This document shows, one piece after another, positions 33,622 through 41,909 of a DNA stretch of 64,000 nucleotides (positions are counted from its first letter, which is position 1; each line of letters starts with the position of its first letter). Made by a program: the position numbers and the translations under genes. The notes under the pieces were generated by a model. That model was not told where the DNA came from. It made no database searches and was given only the letters and a program-made list of their open reading frames with translations. The stretch lies in NCBI RefSeq assembly GCF_039975415.1, contig NZ_JBDWHD010000010.1; one strand, given 5' to 3'. The stretch comes from Ascidiaceihabitans sp039975415 (GTDB lineage: Bacteria > Pseudomonadota > Alphaproteobacteria > Rhodobacterales > Rhodobacteraceae).

Positions 33622-34704
33622 ATGATCAGGCTTGAGAAACGCCCACAGCCCAGTCAGGGATTTGCGCTGGCGTCGCCTTTGTTGGCGGTTTTGGCCACTG
33701 TGATTTTTGGCGGGGCTTTGTTTGCTGCGCTGGGCAAAGATCCGGTGCAGGCAATCCTGACCATTTTCTGGGAACCGCTGTTTGGCGAGTTTTCGTTCTT
33801 TTACCGCCCGCAATTGTTGATCAAAGGTGCGCCTTTGGTGTTGATTGCCATCGGGTTGGCCTTGGGCTTCAAGGCGGGCATCTGGAACATTGGCGCTGAA
33901 GGCCAGTACATCATGGGTGCCTTGTTTGGTGCAGGTGTCGGGTTGGCGTTTTATCCAATGGACAGTTTTATCGTCTTTCCCTTGATGGTTTTGGCTGGTG
34001 CTTTTGGAGGCTGGGTTTGGGCCATGATCCCTGCCATCTTGAAGGTGAAGTTTGGGACCAATGAGATCCTAGTCAGCCTAATGCTGGTCTATGTGGCCGA
34101 ACAGTTTTTGGCCTCTATGTCTTTGGGGTTAATGAAGAATCCAGAAGGGTTCGGGTTTCCGGGATCACGCAATCTGCAACAATATCCTAGCGCCCACAAT
34201 GCAGAGCTGTTTGCGAATTCCGGGATGCACTGGGGCGTTGTTGCGGCCTTTATTGCCGTGATCTTTGCCTATGTTCTTCTGGCCCGCCACCGCCTAGGTT
34301 TCGCAATTCGCGTCACTGGAGAAGCCCCAAGGGCTGCCAAGTTTGGCGGCGTGAACCCGTCCCGACTGATCCTGTTTTGCCTTGGCCTTTCCGGTGTTTT
34401 AGCCGGTTTAGCAGGCATATTCGAAGTCGCGGGCCCTGCAGGCCAAGTCACGATCGACTTTAACGTGGGTTATGGGTTTACCGCCATCATCGTGGCCTTT
34501 CTGGGTCGTCTTCACCCCATCGGCATTCTTTTTGCGGGTGGACTGATGGCGCTGACCTACATCGGTGGCGACATCGCACAAAGCCAGATGGGTTTGCCCG
34601 TCGCCGCCATTCAGGTGTTTCAGGGGATGCTTTTGTTCTTCCTGTTGGCCTTTGATTTGTTGACCAACTACCGCCTTCGGGTGGGACAAGCGGAGGCCGC
34701 ATAA
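33622..34704 (+). CDS. ABC transporter permease of BMP/nucleoside type, first
   Basis: About 360 residues with eight or more hydrophobic segments; the BPD_transp_2 family core is IKGAPLVLIAIGLALGF, FKAGIWNIGAEGQYIMGA and FRVTGEAPRAAKFGGV-like repeats (IRVTGEAPRAAKFGGV here). It pairs with the next gene to form the membrane channel. I chose ATG 33622 (AGGGGAA upstream) over TTG 33616. It overlaps the second permease by a TAATG junction. Confidence 0.92.
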   Translation: MIRLEKRPQPSQGFALASPLLAVLATVIFGGALFAALGKDPVQAILTIFWEPLFGEFSFFYRPQLLIKGAPLVLIAIGLALGFKAGIWNIGAEGQYIMGALFGAGVGLAFYPMDSFIVFPLMVLAGAFGGWVWAMIPAILKVKFGTNEILVSLMLVYVAEQFLASMSLGLMKNPEGFGFPGSRNLQQYPSAHNAELFANSGMHWGVVAAFIAVIFAYVLLARHRLGFAIRVTGEAPRAAKFGGVNPSRLILFCLGLSGVLAGLAGIFEVAGPAGQVTIDFNVGYGFTAIIVAFLGRLHPIGILFAGGLMALTYIGGDIAQSQMGLPVAAIQVFQGMLLFFLLAFDLLTNYRLRVGQAEAA

Positions 34705-35624
34705 TGGATCTAAGTGCAATCAATCCGATTATCCTGATCGCCGCGCTCATAAGTGCTGCCACCCCGATCTTGCTGGCGGCCACGGGCGAACTCGTCGCCG
34801 AACGTGCTGGCGTTTTGAACCTTGGTGTCGAAGGCATGATGATCACCGGCGCAATATGCGGGTTCATCATCACCGTGAACACCGGATCCCCTGCTTTGGG
34901 CTTTGTCATGGCCGCTTTGGGCGGTGCCACTTTGTCATTGCTGTTTGCTTTTCTGACGCAGGTGGCACTGGCAAATCAGGTGGCTTCCGGTCTTGCGTTA
35001 ACCTTGTTTGGGTTAGGCCTGTCAGCCCTGATGGGCCAAAGCTATGTGGGCATCAAACCGCCACGTATGGGCGATGTGGATTTCGGGCCATTGGCTGATA
35101 TTCCAGTGCTTGGCCCGATTTTGTTTTCCCATGACCCCATCGTTTATCTGGGCCTTCTGGTCGTAGCGAGTGTTTGGGCCGTTTTGAAATTCACACGTAT
35201 GGGGCTGGTTCTGCGGGCTGTTGGTGAAAACCATGATGCGGCACATGCGCTTGGGTACAAAGTCAAACGGATTAGAACGCTGGCGATCATGTTCGGTGGG
35301 GCCTGCGCGGGGCTGGGTGGAGCCTACATTTCCCTCATCCGCGTGCCGCAATGGACCGAAGGGATGACAGCCGGTGTCGGCTGGATCGCTCTTGCACTGG
35401 TTGTATTTGCCAGTTGGAAACCGTGGCGTGTGTTGTTGGGTGCCTATCTTTTTGGCGGAATCACCCAATTGCAGCTTAATCTGCAAGGCGCAGGCGTTGC
35501 TATTCCGGTCGAGTATTTGGCAATGTCTCCCTACATTGTCACGATCGTCGTTCTGGTGATTCTGGCCAAGGACAAATCACGTGCGCCCGGATCACTTGGG
35601 CGCATTTTCCATGCCTCGCAATAG
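34704..35624 (+). CDS. ABC transporter permease of BMP/nucleoside type, second
   Basis: 306 residues, the shorter partner permease (YufQ/NupC-like). Typical motifs are LLAATGELVAERAGVLNLGVEGMM and LRAVGENHDAAHALGYKVKR, the latter the loop that contacts the ATPase. Start and stop overlap with the first permease (TAATG), so the two are made in equal amounts. Confidence 0.92.
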   Translation: MDLSAINPIILIAALISAATPILLAATGELVAERAGVLNLGVEGMMITGAICGFIITVNTGSPALGFVMAALGGATLSLLFAFLTQVALANQVASGLALTLFGLGLSALMGQSYVGIKPPRMGDVDFGPLADIPVLGPILFSHDPIVYLGLLVVASVWAVLKFTRMGLVLRAVGENHDAAHALGYKVKRIRTLAIMFGGACAGLGGAYISLIRVPQWTEGMTAGVGWIALALVVFASWKPWRVLLGAYLFGGITQLQLNLQGAGVAIPVEYLAMSPYIVTIVVLVILAKDKSRAPGSLGRIFHASQ

Positions 35625-35658
35625 CAGGCCAATCAAAAAACCGGGGGGTTCTCCTACT

Positions 35659-36732
35659 ATGACTTTCACCAAAATCCTGACAGGCGCCGCAGTCGCGCTG
35701 GGTCTGGCGACATCGGCTTTTGCCGAAGACAAAACAAAAGTGGGCTTCGTATATGTTGGCCCAATCGGCGACGGCGGCTGGACATATGAGCACAACAAAG
35801 GGCGCGAAGCTGTTGAAGCGGAATTCGGCGACAAAGTCGAAACCGTGTTTGTGGAAAGCGTGGCAGAAGGCCCCGATTCAGAGCGTGTCATGACACAGAT
35901 GGCGTTGAACGGTGCGGACCTGATCTTTACCACGTCTTTTGGCTACATGGACCCAACAATCAACGTCGCTGCCAAATTCCCAAATGTGAAGTTTGAGCAC
36001 GCCACTGGCTACAAACGCGCCGACAACGTATCCACATATTCCGCACGCTTCTATGAAGGCCGCGCGATCCAAGGCCACATCGCGGGCAAAATGACCAAAT
36101 CCAACATCGTGGGCTACATCGGCTCTTTCCCGATCCCGGAAGTTATCCGTGGCATCAACTCTGCCTTCATCCACGCCAAAAAGGTAAACCCGGACGTCGA
36201 ATTCAAGATCATCTGGGCCTACACTTGGTTTGATCCAGCCAAAGAAGCAGACGCCGCCAAGGTGCTGATCGAGCAAGGCGCGGACGTTGTGCTGCAACAC
36301 ACAGACTCCACAGCCCCCCAAGCCGCAGCTCAAGAAGCAGGCAACGTGATCACCTTTGGCCAAGCCTCTGACATGAGCCAATACGGCCCGATGCCACGCG
36401 TGTCTTCGATCATTGATGACTGGGCGCCCTACTACATCGCCCGCACCAAAGCCGTTATGGACGGCACATGGACGTCCACAGACACATGGGACGGCATCGG
36501 TGCTGGCATGGTTGGCATCGGCGAGATTTCCGACGCGGTTCCAGCGGACGTGAAAGCCGAAGCTTTGGCGATGAAAGCGGCCTTGGCGGACGGGTCCTAC
36601 CACGCGTTCACCGGTCCTTTGAAAAAGCAGGACGGCTCTGATTTCTTGGCCGAAGGCGAGACAGCGGATGACGGTACATTGGCTGGAATGAACTTCTACG
36701 TTGAAGGCATAACAGGCGACATCCCGCAGTAA
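35659..36732 (+). CDS. BMP-family periplasmic binding protein (purine/nucleoside transporter)
   Basis: 357 residues with a Sec signal peptide cut after SAFA (residue 22); no lipobox, so it is soluble in the periplasm. The BMP domain shows KVGFVYVGPIGDGGWTYEHNKG and the region FGYMDPTINVAAKFP. BMP proteins bind purine nucleosides or related compounds and deliver them to the permeases encoded upstream. Beside xdhABC the ligand is probably a purine base or nucleoside, though urea-like or vitamin ligands cannot be excluded. The ATG at 35659 begins the signal peptide; a longer frame overlaps the permease and lacks one. A terminator follows. Confidence 0.92.
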   Translation: MTFTKILTGAAVALGLATSAFAEDKTKVGFVYVGPIGDGGWTYEHNKGREAVEAEFGDKVETVFVESVAEGPDSERVMTQMALNGADLIFTTSFGYMDPTINVAAKFPNVKFEHATGYKRADNVSTYSARFYEGRAIQGHIAGKMTKSNIVGYIGSFPIPEVIRGINSAFIHAKKVNPDVEFKIIWAYTWFDPAKEADAAKVLIEQGADVVLQHTDSTAPQAAAQEAGNVITFGQASDMSQYGPMPRVSSIIDDWAPYYIARTKAVMDGTWTSTDTWDGIGAGMVGIGEISDAVPADVKAEALAMKAALADGSYHAFTGPLKKQDGSDFLAEGETADDGTLAGMNFYVEGITGDIPQ

Positions 36733-36762
36733 GCTATATCTTTAGTTTATTGTGTTTTCTTG

Positions 36763-36795
36763 AAAGGCCCTGGCATTTTGCTTGGGGCCTTTTTT
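36763..36795 (+). terminator. Rho-independent terminator of the purine transport operon
   Basis: AAAGGCCC (36763-36770) and GGGCCTTT (36785-36792) form an 8-bp stem with a 14-base loop; the T-run extends through 36795. This is the clearest intrinsic terminator in the window and closes the operon that begins with xdhA. Confidence 0.85.
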
Positions 36796-36850
36796 GTGCA
36801 TCTGCGGTCGCCGGAAATGGCCTGAATTTGCAAATCCTTGCAAAATCCCC

Positions 36851-36868
36851 TATCTAATCAGCTAGATA
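36851..36868. repeat. Short inverted repeat before the Nudix gene
   Basis: TATCTA (36851-36856) and TAGATA (36863-36868) with a 6-base centre. It may be an operator for the downstream gene. Nothing else in the 36796-36894 gap is recognisable. Confidence 0.3.
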
Positions 36869-36894
36869 AAAATAATTACCTGAGCAGGTTCCCT

Positions 36895-37353
36895 TTGTCC
36901 CGTCTATTCAATGCTCTCTGGGAGAGCATCCTAAGTCCTATGTTTCAGCGGCCCAAAAGGCTGCAAGTCGCGGCGCTGTGCCATCGCGAACGGGCTGGTG
37001 TGCGCGAAGTCCTGTTGGTGACCAGCCGCGACACAGGACGTTGGATTATCCCCAAGGGGTGGCCGATGCGCGGCAAGAACGGTGCAGAATCCGCGTTGCA
37101 AGAAGCATGGGAAGAGGCCGGCGTCACGCAAAGCATCGTCAATCCACAGCCTATCGGCAGCTATACTTATGCCAAACGCAAAGCCAGCGGCCTGTCTGTG
37201 CCGGTGCGCACGCTTGTGTACGACCTGCCTGTAAAAACGCTATCCGATGACTTTCCCGAAGCGCTTGAGCGCACACGCAAATGGGTTCCTGCCGCGCAGG
37301 CCGCCGAGATGGTGAACGAGACCGCTTTAAAAGCTATTTTGCGTCAGTTCTAA
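36895..37353 (+). CDS. Nudix hydrolase (DipZ/diphosphoinositol-type short form)
   Basis: About 152 residues. The Nudix box is WIIPKGWPMRGKNGAESALQ followed by EAWEEAG, without an insert, unlike the Nudix gene at 1978. This form resembles small enzymes that hydrolyse diadenosine or diphosphoinositol polyphosphates. The start is uncertain: TTG at 36895 keeps a segment (SRLFNALWESILSP) that I recall being conserved in relatives, and AGCAGG lies before it; the ATG at 36940 would give 137 residues. Confidence 0.8.
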   Translation: MSRLFNALWESILSPMFQRPKRLQVAALCHRERAGVREVLLVTSRDTGRWIIPKGWPMRGKNGAESALQEAWEEAGVTQSIVNPQPIGSYTYAKRKASGLSVPVRTLVYDLPVKTLSDDFPEALERTRKWVPAAQAAEMVNETALKAILRQF

Positions 37354-37394
37354 GCAATTTTTTAACAAAGTAAGCACAAGTGTTGCTTTCGTTG

Positions 37395-37429
37395 TCCCCC
37401 CGTGGCTACAGACGGAAAACTTGGGGGGA
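37395..37429 (+). promoter_or_regulatory. Hairpin that hides the pit Shine-Dalgarno
   Basis: TCCCCCC (37395-37401) pairs with GGGGGGA (37423-37429), a 7-bp stem with a 21-base loop. The right arm is the ribosome binding site of the phosphate transporter gene whose ATG is at 37435. When folded it would block translation; a regulator or temperature could open it. Confidence 0.45.
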
Positions 37430-37434
37430 ATCCA

Positions 37435-38919
37435 ATGACCAATGATACTGGCGATCAACGCCACCTTGAAACGCTGGACCGTGATCTGGCGCGTTATTCC
37501 AATCTGGAACTGGCAACAGCCTATGTGTCCCGTCCCTTGGTGGGTCCTGGCATTGCGTTGGTATTCATCGTTTTGGCAGGCTTGGGTGCCGCTTTGTTTT
37601 TTGGCCAAACCAGCAATTCGATGATTGTGATCGTTGCGGCCTGTTTCGGGGCCTATATGGCGCTGAACATCGGGGCCAATGACGTGGCCAACAACATGGG
37701 GCCTGCGGTGGGCGCAAACGCGTTAACCATGGGCGGCGCCATTGCCATTGCCATCGTCTTTGAAAGCGCAGGTGCGCTGATTGCTGGTGGAGACGTCGTG
37801 TCCACCATCGCCAAGGGCATCATCGCCCCCGAAAGCATGGGCACAGCAAGCACCTTTATCTGGGCCATGCTGGCGGCTTTGTTGTCGGCTGCCCTTTGGG
37901 TCAACCTTGCCACGTTTGTGGGCGCACCGGTGTCCACAACGCATTCCGTTGTGGGCGGTGTTATGGGGGCGGGTATCGCGGCGGCTGGCTTTGCTGCAGT
38001 AAGCTGGCCCACCATGAGCAAAATCGCAGCCAGCTGGGTCATCTCGCCTGTTTTGGGCGGTGCAGTGGCAGCGTTCTTCTTGTTCGTGATCAAATCACGC
38101 ATCATCTACCAAGATGACAAAATCGCAGCCGCACGCAAATGGGTGCCTGTTTTGGTGGGCATCATGGCGGGCGCGTTTGCGTCGTATCTGGCCCTCAAAG
38201 GCCTTAAGAAGATCATGAAGATCGACTTGCAGACCTCATTGATGATTGGGGCCGCCATCGGTGTCGGGGTTTGGTTGGTCATGATCCCGCTGATCAAAAA
38301 GCAATCCGAAGGTCTTGAGAACCGCAACAAGTCCCTGAAAGTTCTGTTTGGAATTCCTTTGGTTGTGTCCGCGGCTTTGCTGAGCTTTGCGCATGGTGCC
38401 AATGATGTGGCGAACGCCGTGGGGCCTCTGGCCGCAATCGTGCAGGCATCGCAGTCAGGTGATTTCACACAAGCCGTATCCATACCGTTTTGGGTTATGG
38501 TGATCGGGGCGTTTGGTATTTCATTCGGCCTGTTCCTGTTTGGCCCCAAACTGATCCGCATGGTGGGTGGGCAAATCACCAAGCTGAACCCGATGCGCGC
38601 CTATTGTGTGGCATTGTCCGCCGCCATCACCGTGATCGTGGCCAGCTGGTTGGGCCTGCCTGTCAGCTCGACCCACATTGCAGTTGGCGGCGTCTTTGGC
38701 GTGGGCTTCTACCGCGAATGGGACGCGGAACGCCGCATCCGCAAAACGCGTCAGCAAATACCGGATCGCGCAAACTATGGCCCCGAGGAACGGCGTCGTC
38801 GCAAGCTGGTCCGCCGGTCACATTTCATGACCATCATCGCCGCATGGCTAATCACGGTACCTGCGGCCGCCCTGTTGTCGGCTGTGATCTTCTTTGTGCT
38901 CAACAGCGTGTTGGGCTGA
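37435..38919 (+). CDS. pit: Inorganic phosphate transporter, PiT family
   Basis: 494 residues with about ten hydrophobic segments. The two PiT signatures are present: NIGANDVANNMGPAVGANALT in the first half and AHGANDVANAVGPLAA in the second, plus APVSTTHSVVGGVMGAG and LPVSSTHIAVGGVFGVG. It imports phosphate (with metal ions) using the proton gradient. I chose ATG 37435, with GGGGGGAA directly upstream; GTG 37402 would add 11 residues. The Shine-Dalgarno lies in a hairpin. No Pho box was found. Confidence 0.94.
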   Translation: MTNDTGDQRHLETLDRDLARYSNLELATAYVSRPLVGPGIALVFIVLAGLGAALFFGQTSNSMIVIVAACFGAYMALNIGANDVANNMGPAVGANALTMGGAIAIAIVFESAGALIAGGDVVSTIAKGIIAPESMGTASTFIWAMLAALLSAALWVNLATFVGAPVSTTHSVVGGVMGAGIAAAGFAAVSWPTMSKIAASWVISPVLGGAVAAFFLFVIKSRIIYQDDKIAAARKWVPVLVGIMAGAFASYLALKGLKKIMKIDLQTSLMIGAAIGVGVWLVMIPLIKKQSEGLENRNKSLKVLFGIPLVVSAALLSFAHGANDVANAVGPLAAIVQASQSGDFTQAVSIPFWVMVIGAFGISFGLFLFGPKLIRMVGGQITKLNPMRAYCVALSAAITVIVASWLGLPVSSTHIAVGGVFGVGFYREWDAERRIRKTRQQIPDRANYGPEERRRRKLVRRSHFMTIIAAWLITVPAAALLSAVIFFVLNSVLG

Positions 38920-38938
38920 TACCTAAGCCTTGACGCGC

Positions 38939-38966
38939 ATGGCCTGACTTCGCAATGTCGGGCCAT
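38939..38966 (+). promoter_or_regulatory. Hairpin over the start codon of the next gene
   Basis: ATGGCC (38939-38944) pairs with GGCCAT (38961-38966), with further GAC/GTC pairs inside and an 8-base loop. Two bases of the start codon at 38965 fall in the right arm. It could serve as a weak terminator for pit or limit translation of the next gene. Confidence 0.35.
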
Positions 38967-39525
38967 GCGTTACATCCTATTTTCCCTCGCCCTTACCGCC
39001 CCCCTGCCCGCCTTTGCAGGTGACATCTGCAACGATGCATGGTTTTCCCGCAATCTAGTGATGGACCGTGCCGGCTATTGTTTCGGCTCCGTTTTGGGCC
39101 AAGAGCTGTTCGACAACACGGGCTGCACCGGCAAAAACGTTTCCCTTTCTGCGGACGATCAGGTTTTTGTCTCGCGCATGCGGGCCTTGGAAAAACAAAA
39201 CCAATGCAGCGTCGACACCAAATCCCCTTATCTTGAACTTGGCGATGCGTGGGTGCGCAGGCAACTGGCCACTTTGCCCATCGTTGACGATTTTGAAAGC
39301 GCCTGTCTGGGCTGGCTTCATACGCCTGAACCTTTGCGGTCCGCAGCATATGACGACGCGCCTATTATCGCGACCATCCTGCCCGGCGACAACGTCAGTT
39401 TCGGGCACCTGCCGAATGGGACATGGGACTACGTGACCATTTCCGGTCCTGATTGGGTTGTGAAAGGCGGCGGCTGGTTGAAGGCACCCGGCACAGAAGG
39501 GCGTTGTGCCAACTACGCGGGCTAA
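38965..39525 (+). CDS. Secreted DUF4453-like protein with SH3-like C-terminus
   Basis: 186 residues with a Sec signal peptide (cut after AFA, residue 18). The first half has a cysteine-rich YARHG-like part (DICNDAWFSRNLVMDRAGYCFGS and NTGCTG), the second half an SH3-like fold (APIIATILPGDNVSFGHLPN and DWVVKGGGWLKA). DUF4453 proteins are found mainly in Rhodobacteraceae; they are periplasmic or secreted and of unknown function. It follows pit by 45 bases and is followed by a deacetylase-like gene. Confidence 0.8.
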   Translation: MRYILFSLALTAPLPAFAGDICNDAWFSRNLVMDRAGYCFGSVLGQELFDNTGCTGKNVSLSADDQVFVSRMRALEKQNQCSVDTKSPYLELGDAWVRRQLATLPIVDDFESACLGWLHTPEPLRSAAYDDAPIIATILPGDNVSFGHLPNGTWDYVTISGPDWVVKGGGWLKAPGTEGRCANYAG

Positions 39526-39601
39526 TGGTATTTCGGTGCGCCACCTTGTTGCGACGCTTTCAAAAGCTTAAGTGACTGCAGCATCAAAAGCGGAGTGCAC
39601 A

Positions 39602-40360
39602 ATGGCCACTTGGTCCGATCTCGAAACAGAACTGGCGTTGTGGCATGCGGGCGGTGAAATGCCCGATTTTTGGTGGCGTGACGATGACACTGTCGCCCAC
39701 ACAGACACATTGGACCGACTGCTTGGCATGGCCGAGACCTTTGGTGCGCCTATGCATTTGGCGGTGATCCCCGACAGCCTGAACCCCGATCTTGCGCCTC
39801 GGTTGGAACGCGCGGCGCAAACCTATGTGTTGCAGCACGGGTTTGCACATGTGAACCATGAACCCAAAGGGTTGCGTGCCTCCGAAGTCGGGGTAAGTCG
39901 GGATGTGGCATTGCAAATCGAAGATCTGCGCCGGGGCTGGGCGATGCTGCAAGATGCGACTTTGCCCAATTTGCTTCCTGTGTTCACGCCGCCGTGGAAC
40001 CGTATTGGTCCCGACACTGTGGCAGCACTGCCTGACCTTGGCTTCCAGATCCTATCCGCTGGCGAACAGCGCATCACAAGACACCCTGCTGCGGGTTTGC
40101 TGCAGTTCAACTGTCATGTTGACCCGATACGCTGGAAAACGGGGGCTGTGTTTCGCGGCACCGAGAAAACGCTGAACCATGTGGTTGAACACCTCGCGGC
40201 ACGGCGCACAGGCACCACCGACAAAGACGAAGTGACGGGATTTTTAACACACCACCTGCAGACGGATGCCGCCACTTGGGACTTCATGGAAGCCTTCATG
40301 GAGCGTTTGACCCACAACAACCGCACAAAATGGCGCAATTTGGCGTCCTTTCTGACATGA
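39602..40360 (+). CDS. Polysaccharide deacetylase-like protein
   Basis: 252 residues, with FWWRDDDTV near residue 22 (the double-Asp motif of NodB-type deacetylases), LQHGFAHVNH (metal-binding His pair) and FTPPWNRIG. There is no signal peptide, so it is cytoplasmic. Family members remove acetyl groups from N-acetyl sugars or act on related amides; the true substrate is not known. I chose the ATG at 39602 with GCGGAG upstream. It is followed after 10 bases by a GNAT acetyltransferase gene, which suggests a shared pathway. Confidence 0.82.
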   Translation: MATWSDLETELALWHAGGEMPDFWWRDDDTVAHTDTLDRLLGMAETFGAPMHLAVIPDSLNPDLAPRLERAAQTYVLQHGFAHVNHEPKGLRASEVGVSRDVALQIEDLRRGWAMLQDATLPNLLPVFTPPWNRIGPDTVAALPDLGFQILSAGEQRITRHPAAGLLQFNCHVDPIRWKTGAVFRGTEKTLNHVVEHLAARRTGTTDKDEVTGFLTHHLQTDAATWDFMEAFMERLTHNNRTKWRNLASFLT

Positions 40361-40370
40361 GGGCGCCACG

Positions 40371-41216
40371 ATGGTAGATTTGGTTTGGGCCACCCCGCAA
40401 GAACGCGGCGATGTGGCGGCGTATATGGCCCGTGTGTTTCACAAAGTGCGATGGGGACGCGCGGGATGGGACGCGCTGTTGGCAAACCGTTGGGCCGATG
40501 CCGCAGCCCCGTACGCGATTGTCGCCAAAGACAAGGGACGCATTGTCGGTGCCATCGGGCAGATTGTCGGACCAAGACCCGGTGGACCAACAATTCACAA
40601 CCTCACGTCGTGGTACCTTGATAAGGAATATCGCGGGCAAGGATTGGGACGTGGCATGATGGCCAAAGCCATTGAAGACACAGACAATGCCGTGACAAAC
40701 CTGTCCAGTGCACGCGCGGCTATTCCCGTGGCCCTCAGCTCTGGCATGGATGTGTTGGATGACACCCGTATGGTTTGGAGGGCGCGTCCGAACGCGCCCC
40801 ACAAATGGACGGTCTTCACTGACCCAAGCCAAGCGCCGATTTCGCCGGACACACGCAAAATCGTGACGGACCATGCCGATTTGAACCTGACAAGCCTGAC
40901 CATCGAAACGCCGGACGGGCTGTGCACGCTGGTGCTGTCGATCAAACAAAAAACGGATGACCGTATCACACACGAGGTGATGTTTGCAGACCGCAAAGAC
41001 CTGCTGTCGCGACATGGTTCTGCTATCGCGGCCAGTATTTTACCTGACGACACCACTATTTTGTCACTTGATACGCGGTTTTCAACTTCCGATGCACAGC
41101 CCGATTTCGTTGAAGATATTCCCGTTGCCAGATTTTGCACGCCCGGGCGCGTTGATCCCGCATTGGTCGATCACCTGTATTCGGAGATCGTGATTTTGGA
41201 CATGAAACTATACTGA
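40371..41216 (+). CDS. GNAT family N-acetyltransferase
   Basis: 281 residues. The N-terminal 150 residues hold the GNAT fold with the acetyl-CoA motif YRGQGLGRGMM (the R/Q-x-x-G-x-G/A signature). The C-terminal half has no motif I recognise. The GNAT domain moves an acetyl group from acetyl-CoA to an amine. It is 10 bases after the deacetylase-like gene, almost certainly on the same transcript. Confidence 0.85.
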   Translation: MVDLVWATPQERGDVAAYMARVFHKVRWGRAGWDALLANRWADAAAPYAIVAKDKGRIVGAIGQIVGPRPGGPTIHNLTSWYLDKEYRGQGLGRGMMAKAIEDTDNAVTNLSSARAAIPVALSSGMDVLDDTRMVWRARPNAPHKWTVFTDPSQAPISPDTRKIVTDHADLNLTSLTIETPDGLCTLVLSIKQKTDDRITHEVMFADRKDLLSRHGSAIAASILPDDTTILSLDTRFSTSDAQPDFVEDIPVARFCTPGRVDPALVDHLYSEIVILDMKLY

Positions 41217-41219
41217 ATT

Positions 41220-41234
41220 TTCCGGCGTCCGGAA
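41220..41234. terminator. Hairpin between convergent GNAT and NTF2-like genes
   Basis: TTCCGG (41220-41225) and CCGGAA (41229-41234) form a 6-bp stem with a 3-base loop just after the GNAT stop. On the minus strand it is followed by AATT only. Weak bidirectional terminator candidate. Confidence 0.35.
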
Positions 41235-41274
41235 CACATGCAAATTGCAATCGGCCACGCGCAGATCGTTTGAC

Positions 41275-41724
41275 CTACGACTGTTCTAATATGTTTCCAG
41301 TGAGTGCCGCGATATGGGCAGGCGCGTCTGTAACCGCATAATTGCTGCGCAAAATCCGCCATTTACCATCGATGACAACCAAATCCGAAAAGACTGGAAA
41401 GGGGGGCTGAACCATGTGGTCTTTGTGCAAAAGATGGGTGACATGCGTAGATTGAATATGCTCGGGGGTCACAAACTCTGCGGCAACACAGGTGCGGATC
41501 ATTTCTGAAACACCCGTTTTTTCATAATGGTCGCGGACCCCGATGAACGTAGCTTCCACATCAGCAGGCGTTTCCAGCTTGCGGCTGCCTTCAAACGTCG
41601 CAAGTTCATGAGGAAGGGCAAAGCAACGCAGAAACGCATCGAAATCACCCGAAACAAGGGCACTGCCACTGCGATCCAAAAGTCCTTCCGCAATGACTTT
41701 CGCATTTGGTCCGTAGTGTATCAT
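41275..41724 (-). CDS. NTF2-like (SnoaL-type) protein
   Basis: 149 residues. The pattern of an N-terminal helix pair (FLRCFALPHELATFEG) and a cone of strands (TRTHVTHLLHKD-like, here STHVTHLLHKDHM; then FSDLVVIDGKWRILRSNYAV) fits the NTF2-like fold of small proteins such as SnoaL. Its function is unknown. It is divergent from the GST gene with a 185-base gap in which I see only a possible promoter and no other element. Confidence 0.72.
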   Translation of the reverse strand: MIHYGPNAKVIAEGLLDRSGSALVSGDFDAFLRCFALPHELATFEGSRKLETPADVEATFIGVRDHYEKTGVSEMIRTCVAAEFVTPEHIQSTHVTHLLHKDHMVQPPFPVFSDLVVIDGKWRILRSNYAVTDAPAHIAALTGNILEQS

Positions 41725-41909
41725 CTGACCTCAAAAACAAGTTACACGCCATCACTTTATAACAAATCTGTTACAAATGAAGCGTTTTCTAGCACCTTGC
41801 ATCTCTGGGCAAAATTCTGCGCTTTGATCATTACGGTTCTCAAAAAACCCTATCCAAAGTCGCAACGTCGGCGCTGTTCAAGGGCGCAAAGACGTGGCAG
41901 TGTTCCGGC

